From Takifugu bimaculatus (taxonomy: Eukaryota; Chordata; Actinopteri; Tetraodontiformes; Tetraodontidae), in assembly GCA_004026145.2 (NCBI GenBank), contig CP034990.1:4440476-4504475 (forward strand): a stretch of DNA of 64,000 bases, in the 5' to 3' direction. Both the position numbers and the translations under genes were made by a program. Shown piece after piece: positions 37,110 through 49,310 of the stretch; within the stretch, counting starts at the first letter, position 1, and every line of letters starts with the position of its first letter. The notes beneath the pieces were generated by a model, which did not search any database, was not told the origin of the DNA, and was given only the letters and a program-made list of their open reading frames with translations.

Positions 37110-38330
37110 TAAGGATAGCGGAAGCGGAGAAAAATGGAGACCTGCCGGTGTATTATAGAAGCACCAGCAGTCTGAGCCTATAGCAGTAGAACAGCGCATT
37201 TCTGTATTCATCCTAATTAAGAGCCTTATAAAAAAAATAAGATTTTAAGTCTGGTTTTAAATAACTACACTATGTCTGCCTCTTGGATGCAAATTGGAAG
37301 CTGGTTCCAAAGAAATGGGGCTTGGTAGCTGAAGGCTTTGCCCCATACTGTATTACTTTAGAAAATGATCAGAACAACAAATAAACTTGTTTTTAGCGTA
37401 GCAGCCCCTGGATGATAAGGATTTATAAGGTCATTTAAATAAGAGGGACCAAGACCATGAAAAGCATGTGAGGAGGAGATTTTAAAATCTACTATAAATG
37501 GAAGAGGGGTCCAATATAGAGAAGCCAATAATGGAATATTGTGGTCTCGTTTCCTGATTCTAGTCAAGAACTGCATGGGCTAATCTTTTTTCATTACTTT
37601 GGGACAGGAAATTCTGAATTTTAATGAGAATATGTTACTCAGGTATTTTGGGCTTAGTGTGATAACTTCACTTTTATCCGAGTTAAACTGTAGGAAATTT
37701 CTGGTCATCAGGCCCTCATTGGTTTGGTCTGGCTCCATTGATAGATATAATTAGATATCATCAGTATAGTAATGTAAGTTTCTGAATGCTTCCTGATTAT
37801 ACTACCGAGAGGGAGCATATATAAGATAAATGAGATTGAACCTTGCGGAACTCCATGGTAGATTTTAGTGGGAGCAGAAGATTCATTATTAACATGGACA
37901 AATTGAGACGGGTCTAATGGGTAAGATCGAAAACAGTTTAAGGCAGAGCCTTTGAGACCAGATAATTTTTCCATTCTTAGTAAGAGCATGTGATGATCAA
38001 CTGTGTCAAAAGCAGCTCGGGGGTCTAACAGGACAAGAACAGTTCTCAAAAAATCTGTTGCTTTGGAGGTAGTCACATAATTGCCTGGCGAACACTTTCA
38101 CAAGGATCTTGGGCAAAAAGAAAAGGTAGAGATTGGCAAATAATTTGATAACCCTTCTGCATGATTTAATCACAGCTACCTTAAAGAACTGTGGTACAAA
38201 ACTTAATATTAAAGACAGATCGATTATGTCTAACATAATTTGCTAATAGATGGAAAGATCTACCTAAGCAGTGCAGTTGGGATGCGATCTAAGACAGGTT
38301 GTTTGTTTGCTTCCTGTCCCTATTTGAGTC
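37110..38330 (-). mobile_element. L2-like LINE with reverse transcriptase relic
   Basis: Minus-strand frames give three parts of one ORF2 in the right order. At 38236-38006, 'FKVAVIKSC' and 'LPKILVKVFARQLCDYLQSN' are the segment before the RT fingers. At 38076-37708, 'VLLDPRAAFDTVDHHMLLLR' (RT motif with the first catalytic Asp) is followed by 'IYHGVPQGS'. At 37576-37358, 'GLGPSYLNDLINPYHPG' comes from the C-terminal region. The expected xADD box appears only as a degraded 'ILMISNYIY' and stops break the frame, so the copy is inactive. Its 3' side resembles the antisense LINE ends elsewhere but is more diverged. Confidence 0.85.
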
Positions 38331-39189
38331 TAAAAGCTTGTCATTGCTAAGTGGTTGGTTGTGGTGGGAGCCTTGGTGATGAATCTGTCCCATGAGCACA
38401 TCTGGTTGAGGTCAGGGAAAAGGTTGGGCTTACTTATTAATGATATTAATGGGATTCAAAATAACAAGAAACTGATGGCTTCACTGTTGGCTAAATAGTA
38501 ATTGTGTTTTCTCAAGAGGATGAGGGTTTGTGTCATATGGACAGAGCGAAGCATGAGATCTACTTTACTGATGTGCCAGTGGTGCAGCCTTACAGAGAGA
38601 AAATTTGTTATCCAGGAAAGAGCTCATGCTTATGCTTCCTTCATAGTGCTAATGCACAAATCAGATGGCACAAAAAGTCTTTTTATTGATTCTATGAAGC
38701 TGCTTTTGTTACCAGGCTGCCTGAGACAATCCTTCGAAGTGGTGAAGAGTGGAAAAGGTAAGAGGTGTAGGAGATAAGAGAGAGAACAAAGGCTGGGTAG
38801 AGCCTTTATTTCTCTGATGAGTCATAACTCTGATTACCTCAGAGTCACATGCCACAGTCTAACTGTGGTCCCTGTTAGATTGTGGGACATTAGGGGTTCT
38901 AGTGTTTTCCTTTGTCTGCAAGACAATGAAAACCATGTGGTCACCTTGCTTAGGCATTGTGAACCACCATTGCTGACCCACAGTCCCAACACCTTGATAT
39001 TCAAATTGGCCAAGTGGGGGTGGTAAAGGCTGTTTTATGCTCCCCCTCTTTAATTCTAATGGGTTGATAGGTGTGATGTAGACCTTATTTAGAAAAAATG
39101 GTAGCTTGATGGAGGGTGTGAAAGTAGACTCATTCAGGGGCAACAGGTACTTGAGAGTTATTTGGTTTAAGCCCCAATTTTCTATGCAT
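38331..39189. other. Unassigned sequence before Tc1
   Basis: Frames of 60-124 codons lie on both strands without recognisable domains. Part may be the 5' side of the neighbouring LINE. Confidence 0.3.
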
Positions 39190-40418
39190 GGATGCAGGGG
39201 TCTTGTCCTTCGGTTTGCTGTGTCTCCCAGCACAGTCTCAAGAGCATGGAGGAGATTCCAGGAGACAGGTAGTTACTCCAGGAGAGCTGGACAGGGCCGT
39301 AGAAGGTCCTTAAACCCTCAGCAGGATCGGTATCTGCTCCTTTGTGCAAGGAGGAACAGGATGAGCACTGCCAGAGCCCTACAAAATGACCTCCAGCAGG
39401 TCACTGGTGTGAATGTTTCTGACCAAACAATCAGAAACAGGCTCCATGAGGGTGGCCTGGGGGCCCGACGTCCTGTAGTGGGCCCTGTGCTCACTGCCTG
39501 GCACCATAGAGCTCGATTGGTATTTGCCATAGACCACCAGAATCGACAACTATGCCACTGGTGCCCTGTGCTCTTCATCGATGAGAGCAGGTTCAACCTG
39601 AGCACATGCAACAGACGTGAAAGGGTCTGGAGATGCCCTGGAAAATATTATGCAGCCGGCAACATCATTCAGCATGACCGGTTTGGTGGTGGGTAAGTGA
39701 TGGTCTGGGAAGGCATATCCCTGGAAGGACGCACAGACCTCTACAGGTTAGCTAATGGCACCCTGACTGCTATTAGGTATCGGGATGAAATGCTTGGACC
39801 CATTGTCAGAAACTATGCTGGTGCAGTGGAACCTGGGTTCCTCCTGGTCCACGACAATGCCCGACCTCATGAGGCTAGAGTATGCAGGCAGTTCCTGGAG
39901 GATGAAGGAATTGATACCATTGACTAGCCTCCACGTTCACCTGACCTAAACCCAAAAGAACACCTCTGGGACATTATGTTTAGGTCCATCCGGCGCTGCT
40001 GGGGTTGATCCTCAGACTGTCCAGGAGCTCAGTGATGCCCTGGTCCAGATCTGGGAGGAGATCCCCCAGGACACCATTCATCATCTCACTAGCAGCATGC
40101 CCCGACGTTGTCAGGCATGCATACAAGCACATGGGGGCCACACAAATTACTGAGAATCATTTTGAGTTGCTACAATTACATTTTGGAACAATGGACAAGT
40201 CTGCTGCATCATTTTTTCACTTTCATTTTTGGGGTGTCTTTGATTTTCCCCCTCTATAGGGTGATCCTTTTAATTTCTATAAAGTTATGTTATCATTTTG
40301 TTACTAATACATCACCTACTTTTTATCAGGAAAGATATTTAAGATCCCCCCCCCCCCCCCCCCCCGTTTAGATCTGATGTGTTTTCGAAGTGTTCCTCAA
40401 ATTTCTTTGAGCAGTATA
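39190..40418 (+). pseudogene. Tc1-like transposase, broken (DD34E)
   Basis: The transposase would cut and paste the element at TA sites. The N-terminal helix-turn-helix part reads 'FAVSPSTVSRAWRRFQETG' from about 39215. Then come 'RNRLHEGGLGARRPVVGP', the first catalytic Asp in 'LFIDESRFNL' (about 39570-39600), the second in 'LLVHDNARPH' (about 39845), and the Glu in 'SPDLNPKEHLWD' (about 39940-39970), 34 residues later. Two in-frame stops (TAA at 39694-39696 and TAG at 39925-39927, the latter replacing Trp) and a frameshift near 40010 inactivate it. The C-terminal tail resumes in another frame to about 40155. The 5' terminal repeat was not found. The 3' end is near 40418, after a C-run. Confidence 0.9.
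40346..40365. repeat. Poly-C tract, 20 C
   Basis: Twenty uninterrupted C residues lie in the 3' part of the Tc1 element. The copy length is likely to be unreliable in sequencing. Confidence 0.9.
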
Positions 40419-40420
40419 TA

Positions 40421-41450
40421 CCATATTTTCACGACCATAAGGCGCACTGGATTAAAAGGCGCAGTCTCAGTTATGGGCTATTTCTGTATTTAAAACATAC
40501 ATAGGGCGCACCGTATTATTAGGCGCATGCTGAAACATACAGTAAAAAATGACAACGGAAGTAAAACAGTGAGTTTCGACACATTTATTGAACAAAATAT
40601 TCATTCTTCCACCACAAAAGCATCAAAGTTTTCATCTTCTGTATCTGAATTAAACAGCTGCACTATTTCAATGTCCAACATCCTGAATTCCTCTTCTTAA
40701 TCATCTGAATCAGACTCACCTGATGTTTCAGTTCAGCGTTGATTTTGTGAAAGCTCTTCCTATACATGAAGACGGTATCATAGCCCATGCGTCTACAATC
40801 CACCCACATATGGTGGCATAACTTGCCCGCCGCTGCCTCATAGTCTTTGTGAAGGAATGTTTGCCTTCCGTCATCCAACGCTCTGGCCGTTTCCGTGGCA
40901 GCCAAGAACCACGGTGAACGACGACTTCTCGTGCCCCGTTGTGCGTATTGCCACCGTGCCGGTCCCTTTTTCTCCACTTTGTGGGTCAAAGGGATGTTAA
41001 AAGTCAGAGGGATCTCATCTATGTTGGTGATGTGGCTGGGCGCAGTTATCTTGTCGCGGCAGTAGGTGCGTAAGATGGCCACTCTCTCTTCATAATCCAC
41101 TGGCAGCCGCTGCGCAACAGTTGTCCTTGTGCGTATGGAGAGATGCCGCCTCCTCATAAAGCGAAAACACTAAGATTGCTCGATTGCCATTTTCAGCCGC
41201 ATATTCGATGGCCTGCAGTTAGCCTCATTCATACGCGTCTAGCTTGACTGGCGCCATTTTAGGGGATCCTTACACGTAGGTGTGCCGCAAATCGATTGGC
41301 GGAGCGTTTACCGTAGTGCACCCACCAAAGGCGCACAGCAGATTTTGGAACTCAAGTCCACACACAAGGCGCTCCATATTATAAGGCGCACCGTCGATTT
41401 TTGAGAAAATCTCAGTGTTTTAGGTGCGCCTTAAAGTCGTGAAATTACGG
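40421..41450 (-). mobile_element. Pogo/Tigger-like element with TIRs and ORF
   Basis: This 1030-bp element has terminal inverted repeats matching at 23 of 27 positions ('ccatattttcacgacc...' and the complement of '...gtgaaattacgg') and TA on both sides (40419-40420, 41451-41452). 'aaggcgcac' words recur near both ends. The minus-strand frame 41157-40663 contains 'RRRHLSIRTRTTVAQRLP' and 'NIDEIPLTFNIP', matching the pogo/Tigger transposase segment with its first catalytic Asp. The rest is not family-like and the N-terminal DNA-binding part and later catalytic residues are missing, so it is an internally deleted, non-autonomous copy. Confidence 0.75.
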
Positions 41451-41452
41451 TA

Positions 41453-41934
41453 TATAAATTAGCTTTCCTTCACATGGGGTCTCTCTGGACCAGCAGTTCT
41501 TCTTTTCAACTCTGTAGTATTTTGTTCTTAAAACTTTTCTGTAAGCTTACACCTTGACCTTCTGTTTGCTCAAAAAGATACCCAGAAAATGCTTTGCTAC
41601 TTTCTTTAATTTTGAAATGTTCAGTTAGCGTTTGACAGTAAGACTTAAACCAAGGATTACTCGTTAAAATGGCAGATTATGGACTATGATAATGATTTGA
41701 TCATTGACCAATATGATCAGGAATTACCTTTTAAACAAGTTTTTCTCTTGTATAAATCTGCTTTTGACCCTATTTCATATTTTCTGGTTGAGTAAGAGCA
41801 TTCAAGACACTTTTGAAAGCACTGTGAACGTAGTCAGGACAGCAGAGGTTAGTCCTCAGGCAGGATTTCGTGTAAGAATTTTTTTATTTATTTATTTTTT
41901 ACAATTTTGCAATGATATCAGTGTGTTAAATATA
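41453..41934. other. No feature recognised
   Basis: AT-rich spacer between two DNA transposons, without coding signal. Confidence 0.4.
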
Positions 41935-43500
41935 CATTGAACAAAAATCAAAACACAGTTGTTTTATTTTTGCTGGCATTTTTCATGAGTTGAACAATAA
42001 AACCTTTTCTATGTGAACAAAGGGCCTATTTTTCAGGTATTCATCCTGACAAAAGATAACAATCTTGGGAGAAATGCGGAGATATCTTTGGTTGTGGCTT
42101 TAAATCAGTGGTCTAATATCACAGGCATGTTCAAGGGCAGCCATCAACATTTTGTGACCAAAGATAACCTAAGATATAATTCTTTGTGTCAGAAATTTAG
42201 GATTACTATTGTGACATCTGCTACGACCTTACTTTCTCTAATCAGACAATAGAAATCCAGCAGGAAGTAGGAGTAGCATTAAATGCTATATGCTAATATA
42301 TGCAAATAAATATGTACCTCCAACTCTCTTTGTAAAACTGACATGAACAGTTGGCCTCTTTTCTGCAGCCACTATTAAGTCCACATTCCCTTTTCCTTTT
42401 TTCTTTAGACATTTTTTCCACTATTGCAAGAGTTCCAGCCTAATCACAAATTTTGCCTAATCACAGACGCTGACTCACTGTGTGTGGTGATGGTGTTGCC
42501 TATTGACATACATTGTAGCTTGCGATTCAGTAAGCAGTCATCATACATTCTACAAACATTATCAAACTTGAGAGCCGCGTTACCTCGTTTTACACAGTAC
42601 AGAGGGAACTAGTGAGTATTTCCCCTTTTCAGAGATAATCCATTCACCAGGTGTGTCATATCAAGGGGTTGAGATATCATTGTGTGTCTTAGGTCATCCA
42701 CAATAAAAGGCCACTCTAAAATACACAGATATTTAACATCTCCTTCACATACAGTTGATCAGGTTGCTGATCATTGCCCATGCAATGTTGCTTCAGTCCT
42801 CTTTAGTGGCTGCAGGAAGTTGCCGGGTTATTTGCAGGAACTCGTATATGCTGTCATATATGCCGACATATCTAAACATGCTTAATGGGTGACATGTCCA
42901 CTTAATATGCTGGCCATGGGATGTTTTCAGCTTCCAGAATGTATACAGATCTTTGCAACATGGTGTTGTGTATCGCTACACTGCAACATGAGGTGATGGT
43001 CTTGTATGAATGGCACAATTGGCCTCAAGATCTAATCACAATATCTCTGTACGTTCAAAATGCAACCAATGAAATGTACCCGTGTTCGTTGTCTATAACA
43101 TACACCTTCCCATACTGCAACCCACCACCACCATGGGTCAGGCGATCCACAATGTTTTCAGCACACCTGTCATCAACACAACAGCCAAGCTATCTGACAT
43201 CTGCCCTGTACAATGAAAACCGTGATTCATCTATGAAGAGAACATCTCTCCAAAAGGCAGACACCATTGAATGCAAGCATTTGCCCACTCAATTAGTTTA
43301 CGATGAAGAACTGCAGTCAGGTCAAGACCCTGAGTGGGAACACAAGCATGCAGATAAACTTCTCTGAGACTTTCTCTGACAGTTTGTGCAGAATTTATTT
43401 GGTTATGCAAACCAATTGTGGCAGTAGCTGTCCAGGTGGCTGGTCTCAGACAATCTTGGATATGAAGGTGCTGAATGTTGAGGTCATGGGTTGGTGTATT
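41935..43500 (-). pseudogene. Tc1-like transposon, antisense and degenerate
   Basis: The left edge (41935-42060) is the reverse complement of a fish Tc1 3' terminus ('attgaacaaaaatcaaaaca'). Reading the minus strand from 43490 gives recognisable but interrupted transposase: 'LNIQHLHIQDCLRPATW', 'VPTQGLDLTAVL', 'KLIEWANACIQW', a decayed first catalytic block, and a decayed 'HVAKIC...AENIPWPAYS' block near 42900. Many stops and shifts are present and the expected catalytic acids are lost. The N-terminal end and 5' terminal repeat are missing at about 43500. Confidence 0.75.
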
Positions 43501-45160
43501 TACATGTGGCCTGTCTGTTAAGAATCTGACTCTTTTCGGTGTGTGTTTTTTTATTTTCTTCCTCCTTCAGCTATTCATTATTTGGTCTCCTCTTGCTGAC
43601 CATTATTTAATCTTCTGGTCACTACACACCTGTTCTGCCTCAGTCATCAGTCCATCTGGTCCACATCCACTTTGATCAACTGGTGCATTAAAACCTAGTT
43701 ATTCTCTCCAATCTTTGCAGGTTTGCTGTTAATCTCTGGTGGTACATCAAGTTTTAGGATGTCAAAACAACTGTTTTTCTGCCCTCTGGGTTTTAGCTGT
43801 GTTTTGGAAATTTGGGAAAATAATTTTGGATTTTTGTACTGCTGCTCTAATCTGCCTCTCATCTCTTTTCAGTGCCCTGCCATTCTCTCTCCTTGACAAC
43901 CCGTCACGCCCAGCCTTCTGTCTCAGTCCCAACACATCTTTCCCTTCCAGAGCCCATCAGCCCTTGATCTATTGTGTTACAGCACTGACATATTTTTTTT
44001 TTCTGGCCAGGAAAGCCTTTCCTTCTTCGTTTTGTGTTTTTCCTAACAGTTGTGAGGCTGATTGGATGTACTGCCAAATTCTCTGAAAAGCCTTTGAAGA
44101 CAGCTTAAAACATGTTGATATGTGTAGCGAACAGTGATAACCAAGAATCTTCCTTATACAGCTTTATGCTTGACCTTAGAGCAACATTTACTTACCATCC
44201 TGGTGCGGTGATTGTGTGACAGTCGTTTTAATGTGACAGGAAGTGACTTGGTCCAAAATGGTGGTGGGATTTGAAAATAAATGTGAAAGTAGCTAATTTC
44301 AAAAAGCTTGCTTTTTGAAATAGTAAAGGTAAGTTTAAAATATTTAACTATTATAATGCTTTTATGTTTCCTGCATTACACTGTTCAGACCATATTTCTT
44401 AAGGTAATTAATATAAAACAAGTTACAGAAATATTGCTGTGCCATATATATGCATCACCTCAGACTTTTAGCCTGAAAATAGGCATGAAGAATTTGGCAA
44501 TGGCAGCAACCCACTCAGTTTAATTGTTTTATTTATTTTGAATTAAAACATGTTCAGGTGTTCAATTCAAAGTACAATTGAAAAAAATATAAACATGAAA
44601 TAACCTATAATTATTTAGTTATTGATAAAATAGATTTATATGTCTGTAAATAAAACAAATATTTGCTATCCCATGCTGGTCCCATTTTTTCAGCATTTTT
44701 TAAAATTATTTTAAAATTTTATTATCGAAGAGGGCCCTGTGCAAAGACTGTATTGTTTTTGAAATTTTTATTGTAATGATTATAATGCTAATGCAAGCAC
44801 GAAACCCAGTGCCAGGACCATATGTTTTTCAGATGTTTGCTATTTTATTACCTAAGTAAATTTGTCTTTTGAGAATGGGGCTAAATGCAACCAACAAAAA
44901 ATAGATAATGGTTCCAGAAATGAGCCTTGAGAAACGGCTCTACTGCGCAACGTGGTAACCAGTTCTCAGAGAAATTCCCAGGTATGGTTTATACCACGTG
45001 TATAGTTTTACACTATACACATTTGGTTGGGTCATGTAACATCCCAATATGTAGAAAAAATCATGTTCTTAGACTTTTAAGTAAAGGCTCCGCAGTCTGC
45101 ATGCCAATTGCATCCTCCATCAAAACTTAAACGATCTGTGGCATTGTGCTGTGTAATAAA
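43501..45160. other. Gene-free region with one small hairpin
   Basis: No gene is recognised. The pyrimidine-rich part at 43540-44050 could be LTR-like but has no defined ends. A perfect 12-bp inverted repeat with a 2-base loop lies at 44296-44321. Confidence 0.4.
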
Positions 45161-45425
45161 CTGTATATTTTAGTGTGGCCTTTTATTGGACAGGCTAAGG
45201 CACACTGCTGTCCAATCAGCATTTTGATATACTACATTTGCTAGGTGGATGGTACCTTGGCAATGGAGAAGTGTTCACTAACACAAATTTAGACAGATTT
45301 CTGAAATTTCTTTTAAGTGAAATAGGCGTTTTGTGTACATACAAAATGTTTTAGATCTTTAAGTTCAGCTTTTTGGAAAATGTGTTGGATTTATATTTTG
45401 TCCATATTTTGTTTTTATTGATTTT
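45161..45425 (+). mobile_element. Tc1-like 3' terminal fragment
   Basis: Blocks such as 'aatcagcattttgatatact', 'gaagtgttcactaacacaaa' and 'tttagatctttaagttcagc' match the post-transposase 3' region of the Tc1 family whose antisense copy lies at 41935, here in the opposite orientation. No transposase coding remains. Confidence 0.65.
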
Positions 45426-46620
45426 AGAGCTAAATATAATTGATTTTAGAGTAAAAAAAAAAAAAAGTAGTTTTATATGTTAAGAATTTGCAAACAAATT
45501 TTCAAAACGTGGAGAATTTGAAAAACAGAATGTTGTAAAAATAATATATTTTGTAATGCTTACTTCTGGTGGGTAATTCCTGAAACTAATGCTCCTTTTA
45601 CAGGTTACACTTTTTGTCTTTGAGTTAGTTTAAAAAGATTGTGTTGCAAAGTACATCAAGGCCTTATGTAACTGTGTTAGCTTTCACAGAAAAGATACAC
45701 TAAATTGACTTTTGGAACTTCAGCGTAATGTAATTTAAGGAATGTATCAATGAAGAAAGACAGCTCCTTTGCTTTTATAAAAGGCGATACCAAGCACGGA
45801 TGTTTTTAAACAACTGAAAACAGAAAGAAAGAATCAGGAAGACTAAAAGGGACATCTGACTGCACAGTGGTAGATTCAACGATCAAAGGACACACCTGTT
45901 GTTTGACCAGTCACTGTCTGTCCATGCATCCCTATGCATATACCCACCAGTCTGCTCATACATAAGTCGAACAACATTGGAAACTTCAAACAGGCCTCCG
46001 TGCCCATTTAAACACACACATACACAGAGTGATAGTGTCTGTGTGAGAGAGAGACTTTTAAAACCTATTTTATTTACAGGGTCTAAAGCAAATAAAACAA
46101 AAATTTTACCAGTCTGCTGCACCTGGTAAAAACATGAAAAACATTCTCAGAAAATTTGCACAAAGAAACAAACAGGACAGACATGAAGGCATTGGTGGCA
46201 CTAGCATCATTCAGGTTCCTCCACTGTAAATTTTCAGTTCCCTTTTTTTACTGGGTTCATGTAGAGTGTCCTCTACCGAGGAATCTGTCCTTCCACACAG
46301 TGAGTGCTCTGTTATGTCTGGCCTCTTTGTTGATGACTTTAACACAGTTAATGTATAAAGTCTTAAGGTCTGCATTATGTAGGCTCAGGATTTCTGTGCG
46401 GCAGACATTTTGGAGATGACCAATATGGTCAAAAAACTGAAGGTGCAGGTGAAACAGGGAAAGATTTTGTGAGGTTGGCCTCAGCTTCCCCTCTTTCATG
46501 CAGCAGGATAATTGGCAAAAAAAAAAAAAAAATTATTCGAGAATTTATTATTATTCGAAAGGCAATCTACAATAAAAATAACACTAATGGAGTTTCACAA
46601 AATAATGGAGTTTGTGGAAA
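45426..46620. other. Unassigned, possibly LINE-derived on minus strand
   Basis: The minus-strand frame 46499-46257 lies downstream of the L1-like RT fragment at 46935-47400 in the same orientation and might be its eroded C-terminal part. No motif proves this. The rest shows only short frames. Confidence 0.25.
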
Positions 46621-46915
46621 AATACAGAGTCAATACACCCAAGTTCAGGAGATCAGATAGATGAAACCAGGACAGAGAGCAAGCAGAGACAAGGTCAGAC
46701 CCAAAATAAAGTGATTACCAAGGCAGTGACAAGACAGGTCTTCAACAGGCAGAGACAGCAACAGGAAAATACTCCAAGGAGTAAAGCTGGAAAATCTGAC
46801 ATCGAGCTCAGAACAATGTGGAACTCTCACTTCAGTTTTGTGACTGATGCAGGTGAATGGGATGGGGGTGTGACTGATTGGCAGGTGAGTTGCGACACAA
46901 AAGCCTTTTCTTGAT
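46621..46915. other. Possible LTR-like antisense repeat
   Basis: Purine-rich 'cagagacaaggtcagac' and 'aggcagagacagcaac' words resemble the block at 17430-17870. No termini were found. Confidence 0.2.
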
Positions 46916-46934
46916 CTACTGCAATCAAGCCAGT

Positions 46935-47400
46935 ATTTACTCCCAATGAGACATCCAAAAACATTTGGAATAAGGTTGACATTTTCTACTATTGACATGC
47001 CACATATATAGTGCATCTGATCCAGGCCACATATATAGTGCATCTGATCCAGGTGGATGAGCGACTTCAGCGTAGCAGCTAAGGATTTGTAGAGGATCTT
47101 GTAGACAGTACAATGCAGAGATACGGGGTGCCAATTTTTTTATGTCCCGTAGGGTACCTTTATTTGGAAGGAGAGCAATTACCTCCCTTCGGCAAGACAA
47201 AGTCCAGGATCCGGAGACAAAGCTTTCATTGAAGACTTCCAGCACATACGAGACAACATTCCACAAAGCTTTAAAAAATTCCAGATTGAGACTGTCAATG
47301 CCTGAGGCCTCCTGGTCCTGCACACTCTGAAGAGCAGCATACAGCTCATTTGCAGACTGGAGTGCTGTCACTGGGAGTTAGTCTCACCCAAGAGTGTTAT
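46935..47400 (-). pseudogene. L1-like LINE reverse transcriptase fragment
   Basis: The minus-strand frame 47371-46937 contains 'VQDQEASGIDSLNLEFFKAL', then 'VLEVFNESFVSGSW' and 'REVIALLPNKGTLRDIK'. This is the conserved start of L1/Tx1-clade reverse transcriptases (GxDGLPxEFYK ... LLPKKGD). The expected 'NWRPISLL' follows only as decayed sequence, and no catalytic YADD is present. It carries a 27-bp tandem duplication and is inactive. Confidence 0.8.
46999..47052. repeat. 27-bp perfect tandem duplication
   Basis: 46999-47025 and 47026-47052 are identical. The duplication lies at the 3' side of the L1-like fragment and creates a 9-residue repeat in its frame. Confidence 0.95.
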
Positions 47401-47699
47401 AAAATCACTCCATAAATAACCCAGAACCTCACTAAAACTTTTATCAATAGCTAAAACTGTAGTTGCTTTTAGAAAAAAAACATTCTGAATAAAAACATTA
47501 AATAACACCAACAAATGATCTGTAAAGCCTGTAAATTCCTACATGATTTGAAAATACAAAAATGCTGCTTAAAACAATAAATCACCAATCTCAATGCCAG
47601 TCAGTTTGGATCCATTAATGTTTAAACTCTCAAGTTTAAAGTTCATCACAGAGGATGAGAGATTTCAAACAATGCTAAAAGCAGCCAACTTTTAATATC

Positions 47700-49310
47700 T
47701 CTTTTGGTTGCCCGGATTGGTGTTATTGGGGCCCCGCTCTGGAGCCAGAGGTTTAGGTTCGCGAGCAAGAGCATGGTGGCCAGATCTCTGCCCATGGGAA
47801 CAAGATTCATTAAGGGCTAGAGCAGTTGTGGCCAGGTGCCTTAATGACCAACTTCTTGGACCAAAACTCTGGCTGTATGAACATTGAATGTCAGCTCACT
47901 AGGGGAAGGAGACTGAGTTTGTACGGGAGGTTCAGAGGTACCAGCTGGAGATAGTTGAGCTTGCCTCCACACACAACATGGGTTCTGCAACCCAAATCCT
48001 TGAGAGGGGCTGGAACCTGCCCACGTTGGGCAACTCCAGATTGAGCTGGTGTGGGTTGGTGTGGAATACCTTGTAGCTCACTGAAAAAAGAGGGGGTCAC
48101 CTCCCTGTGTCTTCAGGTTAGAGTACCTGTCTTCTTGGAGTCTCTGGGAGGGGTACTTGCTCTGTTATTGGACTTTTATGCTAGTCACAGCTTGTCTATA
48201 ACAAAGACCATGTTCGAGCATAAGGATGCCCATCAGTGAATTCAGGATCCAGGAGGAACAATGTGGTTTTCATCCCAGTCGCAGAACAGTGGACCAGCTC
48301 TATACCCTCCAGAGTGCTTAAGGGATCATGGGAGTTTGCCAACCAGTCATGATGTGATTTGTTCCTCTGGAAAAGGCATTCGACCCTCATGGTATCCTGT
48401 GGGGGGTACTCCATGAGTATCAGTTCCGTGGTCCTCTACTGCCAAGGGCTGTTTGGGCTCTCTATAACTGGAGCAGGAGCATGGCTTGCATTGCCAGCAA
48501 TAAGTCAGTCAGACTTGTTTTCAGTGGCTGTTGTACTCTGGCAGGGCTGCCCTTTCCCACCAGTTATTGGACTTTTTGTCCAATAACTGGTGGGAAAGGG
48601 CGTTTGTCACAGCATATCCATAAAAAATACATGTTCAAGCAAGAGTGTCCATCTGATTATTTCTGGCCATATATCTTGAACACTTGGCTAAAGAGAGGGG
48701 CTGAGCTGTCGACCACCACCTGGTGGTGAGTTTGATCTTCTGGTGGGGAGGAAGTTGGACAGACCTGGAAGACCCAAACATATTGTGAAAGTCTACTGGA
48801 AATGTCTGTCCAAGCCCTCTGTCAGGAAAGTCTTGTCCCATGGAACTCCTGAAACAGTTGATGGGTACCCACAGGCCAAAATAACTGCCTACTGGACTGT
48901 CCTGGAGGCAAAAAAGGCAAGTCTGGGAAGAGTAAGGTCAGACCATGAAGAAGGACTATCAGGCAGCTTCAAAAACTTAATTCAAACTGTCCAGTGCCTC
49001 AGGAGGGGAAATTTATGTTATGATACAGTTTGAGTGGGGAGTGGATGATCTCAACTGCAGGTACTGTCAAACAGTGCTAGGAATATTTCAAGGAGCTTCT
49101 CAATCCTACTGACACACCTTCTATTCAGGAGGTTGAGTTGCACTCATCCATCATCCAAGCTGATGTCAATGAGCCATTTCGCAAACTATTGATGGAAAAG
49201 ACTGGATGGGATGAGATATACCCCAAATACCTCAAGTCTCTGGATATTGTGGGTCTGTCTTGGTTGACATGCCTCTGCAGCATTTCATATCTTTTTTTGA
49301 AGAAGAAAAC
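47700..49310 (+). pseudogene. Rex/RTE-like LINE ORF2, internally rearranged
   Basis: Three coding blocks of one LINE family occur in the wrong order. At 47880-48240 is the endonuclease-side part ('THNMGSATQILERGW' allowing shifts, then 'FLESLGGVLALLLDFY' and 'TKTMFEHKDAHQ'). At 48240-48570 are RT palm pieces ('LEKAFDP'-like, 'VLYCQGLFGL', 'GCPFPPV', which should come late). At 48600-49290 the endonuclease end appears again ('KRGAELSTTTWW'), followed by the pre-RT region ('PRPKHIVKVYWKCLSKPSVR'-like, 'GTPETVDGYPQAK', 'YPKYLKSLDIVGLSWLTCLC'). Stops and shifts are frequent. A perfect 24-bp palindrome marks the join at 48571. Confidence 0.8.
48549..48601. repeat. Perfect 24-bp inverted repeat, 5-base loop
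   Basis: 48549-48572 is the exact reverse complement of 48578-48601 (left arm starts gccctttcccacc), separated by TTTTT. It lies at the boundary between two out-of-order LINE blocks. Confidence 0.95.
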
